Source of the DNA: a virus
Direction: 5' to 3' (one strand)
IMG/VR virus record: IMGVR_UViG_3300017763_000014
Coordinates: 1-60,619 of that record
DNA length: 60,619 nt
The notes below the pieces were generated by a model. That model was not told the origin of the DNA. It did no database searches and saw only the letters and a program-made list of their open reading frames with translations. Both the position numbers and the translations under genes were made by a program. Shown in pieces: positions 25,822 through 34,632 of the stretch (its first letter is position 1; each line of letters begins with the position of its first letter).

Positions 25822-25856
25822 TGTAAGCATGTTTAAAAGTAAACTGTTTACATTTA

Positions 25857-25893
25857 GGCTAATACAAACAAAAACTAATACAGGCTAATATAG
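25857..25893 (+). repeat. CTAATA repeats in the gp32 leader
   Basis: Three CTAATA copies (GGCTAATAC, AACTAATAC, GGCTAATAT) within about 37 bases just upstream of the gp32 start, in unstructured A-rich RNA. In T4, gp32 represses its own translation by coating an unstructured leader; these repeats are a candidate site for the same control. Confidence 0.5.
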
Positions 25894-25904
25894 GAGAATA
25901 CAAT

Positions 25905-26921
25905 ATGGCTACACTAGCAGAAATCCGTGCAAAACTTCTTGCACAAGATTCAAAATCGGCAGACAATGCCAACGCAAATAGAGGCACAGACGCCATCTAT
26001 CCTTTCTGGAACATGGACACTGATTCAACATCAGTAATTCGTTTTCTTCCAGACTCAGATAACTCAAATACTTTTTTCTGGCGTGAGCGACAAATCATCA
26101 AGATGCCTTTTCCAGGTGTCAAAGGGGGTGACGTGTCAAAACCAGTAACAGTTCAAGTTCCATGTATCGAAATGTGGGGTGATACTTGTCCAGTACACGC
26201 AGAAATTCGTCCTTGGTTCAAAGATCCAGCAATGGAAGACATTGGACGTAAGTATTGGAAGAAACGTTCATACATCTTTCAAGGATTTGTAGTAACGGAT
26301 CCGATGAATGAAGAAACTCCAGAGAATCCAATTCGTAGATTCGTAATTGGGCCACAGATTTTCAAACTATTGAAATCGGCTCTTATGGATCCAGATATGG
26401 AAAATCTTCCAACTGACTATGATGCAGGTACAGACTTCCGTCTTACTAAAACTCAAAAAGGTCAGTATGCAGACTACTCAACTTCAAATTGGGCACGTAA
26501 AGAACGTTCTCTAAATGAGGAAGAACGTCAGGCGATTGAAACTCATGGTCTTTATGACTTAAATGATTTCATGCCAAAGCGTCCTAATGAGGAAGAGCAA
26601 CGTATCATTATGGAAATGTTTGAAGCATCAGTTGATGGGCATCTTTATGACCCAGAAAAATGGGGTTCTTTCTATAAACCATATGGATTGGATGTTGGTA
26701 ATTCTAAGCCAGCTAATGCACAAACAACTGCACCAGCAGTTGAAGAAGCAAAGGCTCCGGTAGCACAAAATTCAACTCCAGCTGAAACACCGGCTCCTGC
26801 TCCAAAGGCAGTAGCAACTCCTCAACCAGCAATGGCAGAGGCGAGTGCACCAGCAAGTGGTGGTCAGGGAACTGACGCCGCTGATATCCTGAAAATGATT
26901 AGAAGTCGTAAGGCTGACTAA
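25905..26921 (+). CDS. 32: Single-stranded DNA-binding protein gp32
   Basis: A 338-residue ssDNA-binding protein. The N-terminal helix (LAEIRAKLLAQD) corresponds to the cooperativity domain. The core has IYPFWNMD, SVIRFLPDSD, FFWRERQIIKMPFPG and a zinc-type CIEMWGDTCPVHAEI cluster, as in T4 gp32. FIGPQIFK-like and DFRLTKTQKGQYADY segments line the OB fold. The C-terminal ~75 residues are Ala/Pro/Glu-rich and end in acidic and basic residues, the usual partner-binding tail. It coats ssDNA in replication and recombination and heads the uvsX-uvsY operon. Confidence 0.93.
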   Translation: MATLAEIRAKLLAQDSKSADNANANRGTDAIYPFWNMDTDSTSVIRFLPDSDNSNTFFWRERQIIKMPFPGVKGGDVSKPVTVQVPCIEMWGDTCPVHAEIRPWFKDPAMEDIGRKYWKKRSYIFQGFVVTDPMNEETPENPIRRFVIGPQIFKLLKSALMDPDMENLPTDYDAGTDFRLTKTQKGQYADYSTSNWARKERSLNEEERQAIETHGLYDLNDFMPKRPNEEEQRIIMEMFEASVDGHLYDPEKWGSFYKPYGLDVGNSKPANAQTTAPAVEEAKAPVAQNSTPAETPAPAPKAVATPQPAMAEASAPASGGQGTDAADILKMIRSRKAD

Positions 26922-26933
26922 TTGTTAACAAAC

Positions 26934-26955
26934 GAGGGAGGCTTAGGTCTCCCTC
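26934..26955 (+). terminator. Hairpin between gp32 and uvsX (attenuator-like)
   Basis: A 9-bp stem (934-942 with 947-955, one G-T) with loop TTAG but no T run, so probably a stability element or weak attenuator that lowers downstream expression relative to gp32. Confidence 0.55.
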
Positions 26956-26977
26956 ATAATATCAAACGGAGAAGAAT

Positions 26978-28069
26978 ATGGCAAGAGCATTTGACGTAAG
27001 TAAATTCAGAAAAAGTATTACAAAAGCGGTACCAGGCGTAAGTGCTGGTTTTCGTGATCCTGATACTTGGATTTCAACAGGTAACTACTGTCTAAACAAG
27101 TTAATCAGTGGAGACTTTTATAAAGGTATTCCATTAGGAAAAGTAACAGTACTAGCAGGTGAAAGTGGTGCAGGTAAATCATATATCGCCGCAGGTAATG
27201 TTGTTAAAAACGCACAAGACCAAGGTATCTTTGTAGTTCTTATCGATAGTGAAAATGCACTAGATGAGAAATGGCTACATGCATTGCAAGTAGACACAAG
27301 TGAAGATAAATTATTAAAACTAAACGTAGCAATGATTGACGATGTTGCTAAAATCATTAATGACTTTATGAAAGATTATAAGGCAGAATATGCCGATAAA
27401 GACGAAGAAGAACGTCCTAAGGTTTTATTTGTCATTGATAGTTTAGGAATGATGTTAACACCAACAGATGTTGACCAGTTTCAAAAAGGTGATATGAAAG
27501 GTGATATGGGTCGTAAACCTAAAGCACTTGCATCATTAGTACGTAACTCAGTTAATATGTTTGGTGATTATAATGTTGGTCTAGTAGCAACAAATCATAC
27601 ATATGCATCACAAGATATGTTTGACCCTGATGATAAGATTTCAGGTGGTCAAGGTTTCATTTATGCTTCAAGTATTGTTGTAGCAATGAAGAAACTAAAA
27701 CTAAAAGTAGATGCAGATGGTAACAAAACATCACAAGTACATGGCATTAGAGCGGCATGTAAAGTGATGAAAACAAGATATGCAAAACCATTTGAAGGTG
27801 TACAGGTAGAAATTCCTTATGAAACAGGAATGAGTCCTTATAGTGGTTTAGTAGATTTCTTTGAAGCAAAAGGAATCTTAGTTAAGTCAGGCAATAAGTT
27901 GGCTTACACAACTAAGTCAGGTGAGATTATGTCAGAATTCAGAAAGAATTGGACAAATGAAAAACTTGAAGTAGTAATGAATGAATGGAATGATAGGAAT
28001 TTTGATGATGAATCACATGAACTTGAAGTTCCAGAAGATAATAACTTAGAAGTAAATGAGGAAGCATAA
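26978..28069 (+). CDS. uvsX: Recombinase UvsX (RecA-like)
   Basis: A 363-residue RecA-family recombinase. Walker A is GESGAGKS (61-68); Walker B is KVLFVIDSLGMM (about 148); DIENA-like VVLIDSENALDEKW precedes it; ATNHTYA and SGGQGFIYASS are the DNA-binding-loop region. It forms filaments on ssDNA and exchanges strands, loaded by UvsY and competing with gp32, both encoded next to it. Length is close to T4 UvsX (391). The acidic C-terminus is family-typical. Its stop overlaps the queD-like start (TAATG). Confidence 0.95.
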   Translation: MARAFDVSKFRKSITKAVPGVSAGFRDPDTWISTGNYCLNKLISGDFYKGIPLGKVTVLAGESGAGKSYIAAGNVVKNAQDQGIFVVLIDSENALDEKWLHALQVDTSEDKLLKLNVAMIDDVAKIINDFMKDYKAEYADKDEEERPKVLFVIDSLGMMLTPTDVDQFQKGDMKGDMGRKPKALASLVRNSVNMFGDYNVGLVATNHTYASQDMFDPDDKISGGQGFIYASSIVVAMKKLKLKVDADGNKTSQVHGIRAACKVMKTRYAKPFEGVQVEIPYETGMSPYSGLVDFFEAKGILVKSGNKLAYTTKSGEIMSEFRKNWTNEKLEVVMNEWNDRNFDDESHELEVPEDNNLEVNEEA

Positions 28070-28515
28070 TGGCTAAATATTTTTCGACCAAGTGCTATGG
28101 GCATAACATTGGACTAAGTGCAGTGTTTAGACAGCCTAACGCACACTCACATTGTAAATTGCTACACGGATATAGTTTATCTTTTAAATTCACATTTGGT
28201 TGTGATGAATTAGATGAACGTAATTGGGTAGTTGATTTCGGTGGACTTAAACCTCTGAAAGCATGGCTTGAAGATACGTTTGACCACAAAGTTGTAATTG
28301 ATGTAAATGATCCTAAGAAGAATGATTTACTATTGTTAGAGAAACAAGGTCTCGCAAGTATTGTACAACTAGATGGTGTGGGGGTCGAAAAATTCTCAGA
28401 ACACGCATGGCGTTTCGCTGATAAACTTGTCAGAGATATGTCAGACAATCGTTGTTACTGTGTGAAAGCCGAATGTGCGGAACATGGTGCTAATTCAGCC
28501 ATCTTTGAGGCTTAG
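28069..28515 (+). CDS. queD: 6-carboxytetrahydropterin synthase / PTPS-family (QueD-like)
   Basis: A 148-residue protein with the zinc-binding His residues and catalytic Cys in NAHSHCKLLHGYSL (24-37) and the substrate motif WVVDFGGLKPLK, then FDHKVVI. This is the pattern of QueD and 6-pyruvoyltetrahydropterin synthases. QueD makes the precursor of 7-deazaguanine, used for queuosine in tRNA or for phage DNA modification. No queC, queE or folE is seen in this window, so the pathway is either elsewhere in the genome or supplied by the host. It overlaps uvsX by one base. Confidence 0.82.
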   Translation: MAKYFSTKCYGHNIGLSAVFRQPNAHSHCKLLHGYSLSFKFTFGCDELDERNWVVDFGGLKPLKAWLEDTFDHKVVIDVNDPKKNDLLLLEKQGLASIVQLDGVGVEKFSEHAWRFADKLVRDMSDNRCYCVKAECAEHGANSAIFEA

Positions 28516-28520
28516 GTCTA

Positions 28521-28745
28521 ATGGCGGCAGTTGAATTAGAAACAGTATTTGAGTTATGGGACAAAGTTAAAGGCTTTATTCCGGCGAAAGACAAATTAGA
28601 AGCGGCAGAAACATTTATTAAAGTATGTGATGATAGTGGTATCGAACAACATGAGATAGATGAATTTGCAGATGGTGACAAAATACTTGAGACGGCGGTA
28701 GACAGGTATTTTGATGAATGGGAAGACGAAGAGGAAGATTGGTAA
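28521..28745 (+). CDS. Small acidic protein between queD-like gene and uvsY
   Basis: A 74-residue acidic helical protein (ELWDKVKGFIPAKDKLEAAE, then a DEFADGDKILETAVDRYF helix). I recall similar uncharacterised proteins in T4-like phages but know no function. Its stop overlaps the uvsY start (TAATG), so it is part of the recombination operon. No motif is visible. Confidence 0.55.
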   Translation: MAAVELETVFELWDKVKGFIPAKDKLEAAETFIKVCDDSGIEQHEIDEFADGDKILETAVDRYFDEWEDEEEDW

Positions 28746-29215
28746 TGGAAAATTGGTATAATAAGGTAGTTAAGGATTGGAGTAAAATTCCAGAAGCCGT
28801 TGACTATTTTACCAATGAAGTCGCAGAAGCAAGAAAAGAAGTTAAAATATATGGTAATGTAGAAAAGAATGCTACACATTTGCCGTCATATGTAGAATTG
28901 CGTTTTGCACAGTTACAAGAACTAGAGGCTATCCTAGAACACTTAAATATACAACTTAGAAAGAAACGTAGTGAGTATCTAAGAAAATACTTAGAAAACT
29001 ACAATAAAGCACTTAGTTCACGTGATGCAGAAAAGTATGCAGATGGTGAAACTGAGGTTGTAGCAATAAGCGAATTAATCAATCAAGTTGCATATACACG
29101 CAATCAATATTTGGGGATAACTAAAGGTTTTGAAATTAAACACTTTCAACTAACTAATATTATCAAATTACGAGTAGCAGGAATGGAAGATGCAGAAATA
29201 AACAACAGACATTAA
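28745..29215 (+). CDS. uvsY: Recombination mediator UvsY
   Basis: A 156-residue protein from ATG 28745, which overlaps the previous stop; the frame extends 27 bases further upstream but that would only add a stretch inside the preceding gene. Features of phage UvsY: NVEKNATHLPSYVELRFAQL, QELEAILEHLN, LENYNKALSSRDAEKYADGE and the C-terminal LTNIIKLRVAGMEDAEI. UvsY helps UvsX displace gp32 from ssDNA. Its position right after uvsX supports the call. Confidence 0.85.
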   Translation: MENWYNKVVKDWSKIPEAVDYFTNEVAEARKEVKIYGNVEKNATHLPSYVELRFAQLQELEAILEHLNIQLRKKRSEYLRKYLENYNKALSSRDAEKYADGETEVVAISELINQVAYTRNQYLGITKGFEIKHFQLTNIIKLRVAGMEDAEINNRH

Positions 29216-29261
29216 TGAACAGTGGGAATGTGTAAATACATTACCAGCAAGAGAGACAGAT

Positions 29262-31574
29262 ATGAGCGAAATACAAGTAATTAAAAGAGACGGCACTCCA
29301 GAGCCGCTAGACCTGGAAAAAATGCACAAAGTTGTGATGTTTGCATGTGAAGACATTGCGGCGGTTAGTGCAAGTGAAGTAGAATTAAAATCACATATTC
29401 AATTTTATGATGGCATAAAAAGTGAAGAAGTACAAGAGACTTTAATTAAAGCGGCCGCAGACTTAATTTCAGAAGAAACACCAAATTATCAATGGGTTGC
29501 AGGCAATCTAGTGAATTATCATTTGAGAAAAATGGTATATAACAGTTTCGACCCATGGCATATTAGAGATATTATCAAACTTAATACTAAAAATGGTTTT
29601 TATGATCCGGCATTACTTAGGGATTACTCAAAAAAAGAATGGGATGAAATTAATAGTTTTATCAAACATGATAGAGATTTTAATATTGCATATGTTGGTA
29701 TGGAACAATTTCGTGGAAAATATTTAGTACAAAATCGTGTAACTGGTAAGCATTTTGAAACACCACAAGTTGCATATGTTTTAATTGCCGCTTCATTATT
29801 TGGTAATTATCCTAAGGAAACAAGATTGAAATATGTCAAAGAGTACTATGATGCTATTAGTAGTTTTGATATATCTCTACCTACACCTGTCATGGCTGGC
29901 GTAAGAACACCACAAAGACAGTTTTCATCCTGTGTTTTGATTGAGACAGACGACTCACTTGATTCTATAAATGCTACCTCAAGTTCAGTAGTTAAGTATG
30001 TTTCTCAAAAAGCAGGAATTGGTATTGGTGCAGGTAGCATACGTGCTATCAATTCACCGATACGTAATGGTGATGCAAGTCATACAGGTGTTATTCCTTT
30101 TTATAAACTATTTCAAGCAAGTGTAAAATCATGTTCACAAGGTGGTGTACGTGGTGGAGCGGCTACTTTGTATTATCCTATTTGGCATTACGAAGTAGAA
30201 GACTTACTTGTTTTAAAAAATAACAAAGGCACAGACGATAACAGAGTACGTCATATGGATTATGGTGTGCAATTTAATAAACTAATGTATGAACGTCTAA
30301 TGACAGGTGGAAACGTTTCATTATTTTCACCTAGTGATGTTCCTGGTTTATACGAAGCATTCTTCAATGACCAAGATAAGTTTAGAGAACTATACGAAAA
30401 AGCAGAACGTAATACAAGATTACGTAAAAAATCTATTCCTGCAACTGAGTTATTTTCTTCATTTATGAATGAAAGAAAGAATACAGGTCGTATCTATTTG
30501 ATGAACGTTGACCATGCAAATGACCATAGTTCATTTGTAACAGAGAAAGCACCAATCAAACAATCTAACTTATGTTGTGAAATTAATTTACCTACTAAAC
30601 CTTTGAAACATATGCATGATGAAGAAGGTGAGATTGCTCTTTGTACTCTTAGTGCTATTAATTGGGGTACTATTAGAACACCAGAAGAATTTGCTAAGCC
30701 TTGTGAATTAGCAGTACGTGGATTAGATGCTCTATTAGATTATCAGAGATATCCTGTACTTGCGGCTGAAATTTCAACTAACAATAGAAGACCTCTTGGT
30801 GTTGGTATTATTAACTTTGCATATTGGTTAGCTAAGAATGATACAAACTATTCAAATCCAGATTTAAAACTAATAGATGAATGGGCAGAGGCTTGGTCAT
30901 ATTATCTTATTAAATCATCAAATATCTTAGCACAAGAAAAAGGTGCATGTCCATTATCTAACGAGACAAAGTATGGTAACGGACTTTTACCAATAGATAC
31001 ATATAAACCTGAGGTTGATGAATTAGTTAAAAGAAAATATACCCAAGATTGGACTTCACTAAGAAAAGATTTAAAAGAACATGGTATTCGTAATTCTACA
31101 TTAATGGCTCTTATGCCAGCAGAGACATCTGCACAAATATCGAATTCAACTAATGGTATTGAACCACCAAGAAGTATGGTCAGTATCAAGCAATCAAAAC
31201 ATGGCGTTTTAAAGCAAGTTGTACCCGGTATTCACAAGTTAAAGAATAAATATGAGTTACTATGGGAACAAGAATCTCCTGAAGGATATCTAAAAATTAT
31301 GGCAGTATTACAGAAATATATCGACCAAGGTATATCTGTCAATACAAGCTATAATCCAATATTCTTTGAAGATGAAAAGATTCCTATGAGTATTATGTTG
31401 CAACATCTTATTATGTTTTACAAATATGGTGGAAAGCAACTTTACTATTTTAACACATTCGATGGACAAGGTGAAATCGATGTGAGCAAAGACATTCCAG
31501 AAGAATTAAAATCAAGGGATGAATTTGATAGTGATTTAGAATATGAAGAATATTGTGATAGTTGTGCTATCTAA
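29262..31574 (+). CDS. nrdA: Ribonucleotide reductase class I alpha subunit NrdA
   Basis: A 770-residue class I large subunit. An ATP-cone begins the protein (IQVIKRDGTPEPLDLEKMHK). Redox cysteines appear in QFSSCVLIE and LCTLSAINWG, the radical-site Cys in NLCCEINLP, and the C-terminal shuttle pair in YCDSCAI. PAETSAQISNSTNGIEPPR is the usual effector/active-site segment. Makes dNDPs with NrdB. Length matches E. coli NrdA (761). It is followed, with one-base overlap, by an unknown gene and then nrdB. Confidence 0.95.
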   Translation: MSEIQVIKRDGTPEPLDLEKMHKVVMFACEDIAAVSASEVELKSHIQFYDGIKSEEVQETLIKAAADLISEETPNYQWVAGNLVNYHLRKMVYNSFDPWHIRDIIKLNTKNGFYDPALLRDYSKKEWDEINSFIKHDRDFNIAYVGMEQFRGKYLVQNRVTGKHFETPQVAYVLIAASLFGNYPKETRLKYVKEYYDAISSFDISLPTPVMAGVRTPQRQFSSCVLIETDDSLDSINATSSSVVKYVSQKAGIGIGAGSIRAINSPIRNGDASHTGVIPFYKLFQASVKSCSQGGVRGGAATLYYPIWHYEVEDLLVLKNNKGTDDNRVRHMDYGVQFNKLMYERLMTGGNVSLFSPSDVPGLYEAFFNDQDKFRELYEKAERNTRLRKKSIPATELFSSFMNERKNTGRIYLMNVDHANDHSSFVTEKAPIKQSNLCCEINLPTKPLKHMHDEEGEIALCTLSAINWGTIRTPEEFAKPCELAVRGLDALLDYQRYPVLAAEISTNNRRPLGVGIINFAYWLAKNDTNYSNPDLKLIDEWAEAWSYYLIKSSNILAQEKGACPLSNETKYGNGLLPIDTYKPEVDELVKRKYTQDWTSLRKDLKEHGIRNSTLMALMPAETSAQISNSTNGIEPPRSMVSIKQSKHGVLKQVVPGIHKLKNKYELLWEQESPEGYLKIMAVLQKYIDQGISVNTSYNPIFFEDEKIPMSIMLQHLIMFYKYGGKQLYYFNTFDGQGEIDVSKDIPEELKSRDEFDSDLEYEEYCDSCAI

Positions 31575-32146
31575 TGAGAGATATAAACTCTGTATTAGCT
31601 AAGGGAACTATCGCAGAATATTATTCATTTTTTAAGAGTGACGAGGAAAAAGTGGGATGGGTCTGTGTCAGACCAGATTATAATCCTGCAATACCTAATT
31701 TTGTGTGGTCTAAAACATGTAGACAACATAAACACGACCAGAACATATGTAATATGTTTATGGATAGTAAGGAAGACTTTAGATACGTTGACCTTAAAAT
31801 TAAAGGAGATAGGGAACACAAAGACTATGATGAATTTTTAGATAAACTAATTGAACGTATGAATAAAAATGCAATGCTTATTCATATATCTAGTTGGATT
31901 AGTGGTAAAGATACATCTACAACCTTAAGTAGTAATGGATTATTTGAGTACGTTTTAAATAGAATATGTGATGAAGTAAACAATCACTTTATTTTAGAAA
32001 TAACAGACAAAATGTCAAATATAGACGAACCATCGGCTTTAGATTTTATTACAAAAAGGGTAAATACAATAGATAATTGTGTAACTGCATCTTATCAAAG
32101 AGAATTAATAAACGAAGATTTAATTGATTATGTTAGAATCAAATGA
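31574..32146 (+). CDS. Unknown protein between nrdA and nrdB
   Basis: A 190-residue protein starting at ATG 31574 (overlapping the nrdA stop, TAATG). An upstream TTG at 31562 is possible but would lie inside nrdA. Segments: MRDINSVLAKGTIAEYYSFF, GWVCVRPDYNPAIPNFVW, CRQHKHDQNICNMF. It has several cysteines and histidines but no family I recognise. Translational coupling to nrdA and overlap with the upstream frame of nrdB suggest a role in nucleotide metabolism or a cargo position; neither can be shown. Confidence 0.55.
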   Translation: MRDINSVLAKGTIAEYYSFFKSDEEKVGWVCVRPDYNPAIPNFVWSKTCRQHKHDQNICNMFMDSKEDFRYVDLKIKGDREHKDYDEFLDKLIERMNKNAMLIHISSWISGKDTSTTLSSNGLFEYVLNRICDEVNNHFILEITDKMSNIDEPSALDFITKRVNTIDNCVTASYQRELINEDLIDYVRIK

Positions 32147-32187
32147 CAAAGAAACAGAATAAGAAAGATAAGAAAGAGAGAAATAAA

Positions 32188-33318
32188 ATGTCAGTATTCA
32201 ATTCCGACAATAGGGCAGACCATACGAAAGCCTTAGCATTTTTAGACCCATCGGGTGGGGTAGCAATTCAACGTTATGATATGCTAAAGTATAAACAGTT
32301 TGATAAGTTAACAGACAAACAGTTAGGTTTCTTTTGGAGACCAGAAGAAGTGGACGTTCTTAAGGATGCGAATGACTTTAAAAATTTAACAGCCCACGAA
32401 CAACATATTTTTACAAGTAATCTAAAGAGACAAATTCTTTTAGATTCTGTACAAGGTCGTGCACCAGTCGAGGCATTCTGTCCGATTGTATCTATTCCAG
32501 AACTAGAAGCATGGATTCAAACTTGGACATTTTCAGAAACAATTCACTCACGTTCTTACACACATATTATTAGAAATGTGTATTCTGACCCATCAAAAAT
32601 CTTTGATGAAATGATGGACATCAATGAGATTATGGATTGTGCAGATGATATTTCTAAAAACTATGATGAATTAATTGAAATGACAGGTTACTATAATTTA
32701 CTAGGTGAAGGCACTCATACAGTAAATGGTAAAAAAGTAGCAATCAGTAAATACGAAATTAAAAAATCTCTATACAAAACTCTTATGAGTGTAAACATTT
32801 TAGAAGGTGTTCGTTTCTATGTTTCATTTGCTTGTAGTTGGGCGTTTGCTGAACTAAAAAGAATGGAAGGCAATGCAAAGATTATTAAACTTATTGCACG
32901 TGACGAAAACTTACACTTAGCAAGTACACAAACTCTACTAAAACTTCTACCAAAAGACGATCCAGATTACATAAAGATTGCAAAAGAAACAGAAGAAGAA
33001 TGTATTAAGATGTTTGTAGATGCAGTAGAACAAGAAAAACAATGGGCTGAGTATCTATTTAAAGATGGTTCGATGATTGGTCTAAACGCAAAACTACTTG
33101 AAGATTATATTGAGTGGATTTGTTGTAAACGTATGACCGCAGTTGGACTAAAATGCCCATACAAAACATCACAAGCTAACCCATTACCGTGGACACAAAA
33201 ATGGATTGCTGGTGCTGATGTACAAGTTGCACCTCAAGAGACAGAGATTTCATCTTATGTTATTGGTGGTGTAAAACAAGACGTTGATAAAGAGACATTT
33301 GGCGGAATGACTCTATGA
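32188..33318 (+). CDS. nrdB: Ribonucleotide reductase class I beta subunit NrdB
   Basis: A ferritin-like beta subunit of 376 residues from ATG 32188, preceded by AAGAGAG; the frame also allows ATG 32143, which would add a lysine-rich tail. RYDMLKYKQFDKLTDKQLGF, FFWRPEEVDV and LLDSVQGRAPVEAF match class Ia NrdB. The metal ligands and radical Tyr lie in TWTFSETIHSRSYTHIIRN; the second Glu/His set is in ARDENLHLAST. It generates the tyrosyl radical for NrdA. The C-terminus ends GGMTL. Confidence 0.92.
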   Translation: MSVFNSDNRADHTKALAFLDPSGGVAIQRYDMLKYKQFDKLTDKQLGFFWRPEEVDVLKDANDFKNLTAHEQHIFTSNLKRQILLDSVQGRAPVEAFCPIVSIPELEAWIQTWTFSETIHSRSYTHIIRNVYSDPSKIFDEMMDINEIMDCADDISKNYDELIEMTGYYNLLGEGTHTVNGKKVAISKYEIKKSLYKTLMSVNILEGVRFYVSFACSWAFAELKRMEGNAKIIKLIARDENLHLASTQTLLKLLPKDDPDYIKIAKETEEECIKMFVDAVEQEKQWAEYLFKDGSMIGLNAKLLEDYIEWICCKRMTAVGLKCPYKTSQANPLPWTQKWIAGADVQVAPQETEISSYVIGGVKQDVDKETFGGMTL

Positions 33319-33569
33319 TTGACACAAATGCAATAGGTGATATTGTATACGATGTAGAAGACCATGTAGCGATAACACCGAAAACTGATGCTCATTATTG
33401 CTTAATACCAAAGGTTGTAGAACAAAACGTTATCTTAAAACTACAAAAGATAATGATGGATATCGGCAATCATAATGTTGAAAACGATAACTGTCAGAGT
33501 TATGAAGTGACAATGAGATTTATAAACAATCACCCTGTAGTGGAAATGTTTATTAACAAAGAGGACTAA
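33315..33569 (+). CDS. Small protein after nrdB, unknown
   Basis: An 84-residue protein (MIDTNAIGDIVYDVEDHV start) overlapping the nrdB stop by four bases (ATGA). Mixed alpha/beta with a C-terminal RFINNHPVVEMFINK. No motif recognised. Coupled to nrdB and directly followed by the methyltransferase. Confidence 0.5.
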   Translation: MIDTNAIGDIVYDVEDHVAITPKTDAHYCLIPKVVEQNVILKLQKIMMDIGNHNVENDNCQSYEVTMRFINNHPVVEMFINKED

Positions 33570-34208
33570 ATGACTGAATTCACAGAAGAATGGATTAGAC
33601 TTAATAATTTCAAATTTGCTATGTCTAATGAAGTAGCAAGATTACCAGAAACTGAACTAGATAGAAAACTAATAGATAGACAATTACCACCATTTGTACA
33701 GGCTTCATATCCAGATAAGAAAGATATCAATATACTTGATATTGGCTGTAACGAAGGCTATGCTATGGAAAAATTTTCCGAGTTGGGATATACCAACGTT
33801 CAGGGAATTACTATTGAAAAAGAAGAATGGGATAAATGTAAAGCAAAAGACTTAAAAGTGCATCTTATGGATTATAACTTTAATCAAGTAATGAACAACT
33901 ATTTTCATATTGTATGGATGCGACAATCATTACAGTTTTCTCACATGCCTTTTTATACTATGTTAGAACTCAATAGAATGATGAAAATCAATGGTTGGGC
34001 TTACATAGAAGTACCACATTCAGCGAATCAACACAAATATTATGCTACATTGCATCCAGATAATTATAGATTGTTTATGATTCGTGCAGGTTTTGAAGTA
34101 GTACAATACGACTCATATGAACTATCTTCTGGTGATGAAAAAGAAAATCATGTCTTTTTTGCGTTAAATAAAAGAAGAAACGTAACTTTACCTGACGCCA
34201 CTGCTTAA
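33570..34208 (+). CDS. SAM-dependent methyltransferase
   Basis: A 212-residue class I methyltransferase. Motif I is NILDIGCNEGYAM (about 55-67), followed by an acidic strand end GITIEKEEW, a HIVWMRQSLQFSHMPFY segment in the motif IV position and a WAYIEVPHS strand. It resembles the small-molecule or general type (methyltransf_11/23), with no DPPY-type motif, so DNA methylation is unlikely. Start codon directly follows the previous stop. A weak terminator ends the nrd transcript. Substrate unknown. Confidence 0.75.
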   Translation: MTEFTEEWIRLNNFKFAMSNEVARLPETELDRKLIDRQLPPFVQASYPDKKDINILDIGCNEGYAMEKFSELGYTNVQGITIEKEEWDKCKAKDLKVHLMDYNFNQVMNNYFHIVWMRQSLQFSHMPFYTMLELNRMMKINGWAYIEVPHSANQHKYYATLHPDNYRLFMIRAGFEVVQYDSYELSSGDEKENHVFFALNKRRNVTLPDATA

Positions 34209-34239
34209 AAAGTCCAATATTTCTGCGGCTTTTTAATAT
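34207..34239 (+). terminator. Weak terminator after the methyltransferase gene
   Basis: An 8-bp A/T-rich stem (207-214 with 227-234) ending in TTTTT. Confidence 0.55.
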
Positions 34240-34250
34240 ATATTTTTTCC

Positions 34251-34279
34251 TTGACATACTATGCAACTTATGATATTCT
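34251..34279 (+). promoter_or_regulatory. Sigma70-like early promoter
   Basis: TTGACA (34251-34256), 17-base spacer, TATTCT (34274-34279); leads to a strong AAGGAGG site before ATG 34304. Confidence 0.85.
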
Positions 34280-34303
34280 ATATCCTAAGAAAAGGAGGTA
34301 CTT

Positions 34304-34621
34304 ATGTTTAATTGGTTAAACGGTACAAGTACAAAAAAATCTTTTTCTAAATTAGAAAAAGGAGAAACGATGAAAACATCAAAACAAGACAGAATAATCA
34401 ATGCACTAAAAGACGGAGAGGCATTGACGGAAGCAACTATCAAAAATAGATATGGTGTTGCTAATCCGAGAGCAACTATCAGTGCTTTGAGAATGAAAGG
34501 TTACGCCGTATATGCTAACAAAAGCAAACACGGTAAAACTGTGTACAGACTCGGCGCTCCACTAAGAAGGGTTGTAGCCGCTGGTTACAGAGCCCTAGCA
34601 GACGAAAAAGTGTTTGGGTAA
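34304..34621 (+). CDS. Small basic protein with winged-helix-like core
   Basis: A 105-residue protein from ATG 34304 (AAAAGGAGG site). A second in-frame ATG at 34370 also has a strong AAAGGAG site; it would start at MKTSKQDRII and give 83 residues. The core SKQDRIINALKDGEALTEAT, then NRYGVANPRATISALRMKGY, reads as a winged helix-turn-helix, followed by a YRLGAPLRRVVAAGYRALA tail found in many T4-like phage proteins. A DNA-binding role early in infection is plausible. Basic composition and early promoter support this. Confidence 0.65.
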   Translation: MFNWLNGTSTKKSFSKLEKGETMKTSKQDRIINALKDGEALTEATIKNRYGVANPRATISALRMKGYAVYANKSKHGKTVYRLGAPLRRVVAAGYRALADEKVFG

Positions 34622-34632
34622 AACATAACATA

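Noticed and set aside
28718-28744. Upstream start of uvsY
   Set aside because: It lies within the previous gene; ATG 28745 overlaps that stop in the usual TAATG manner.
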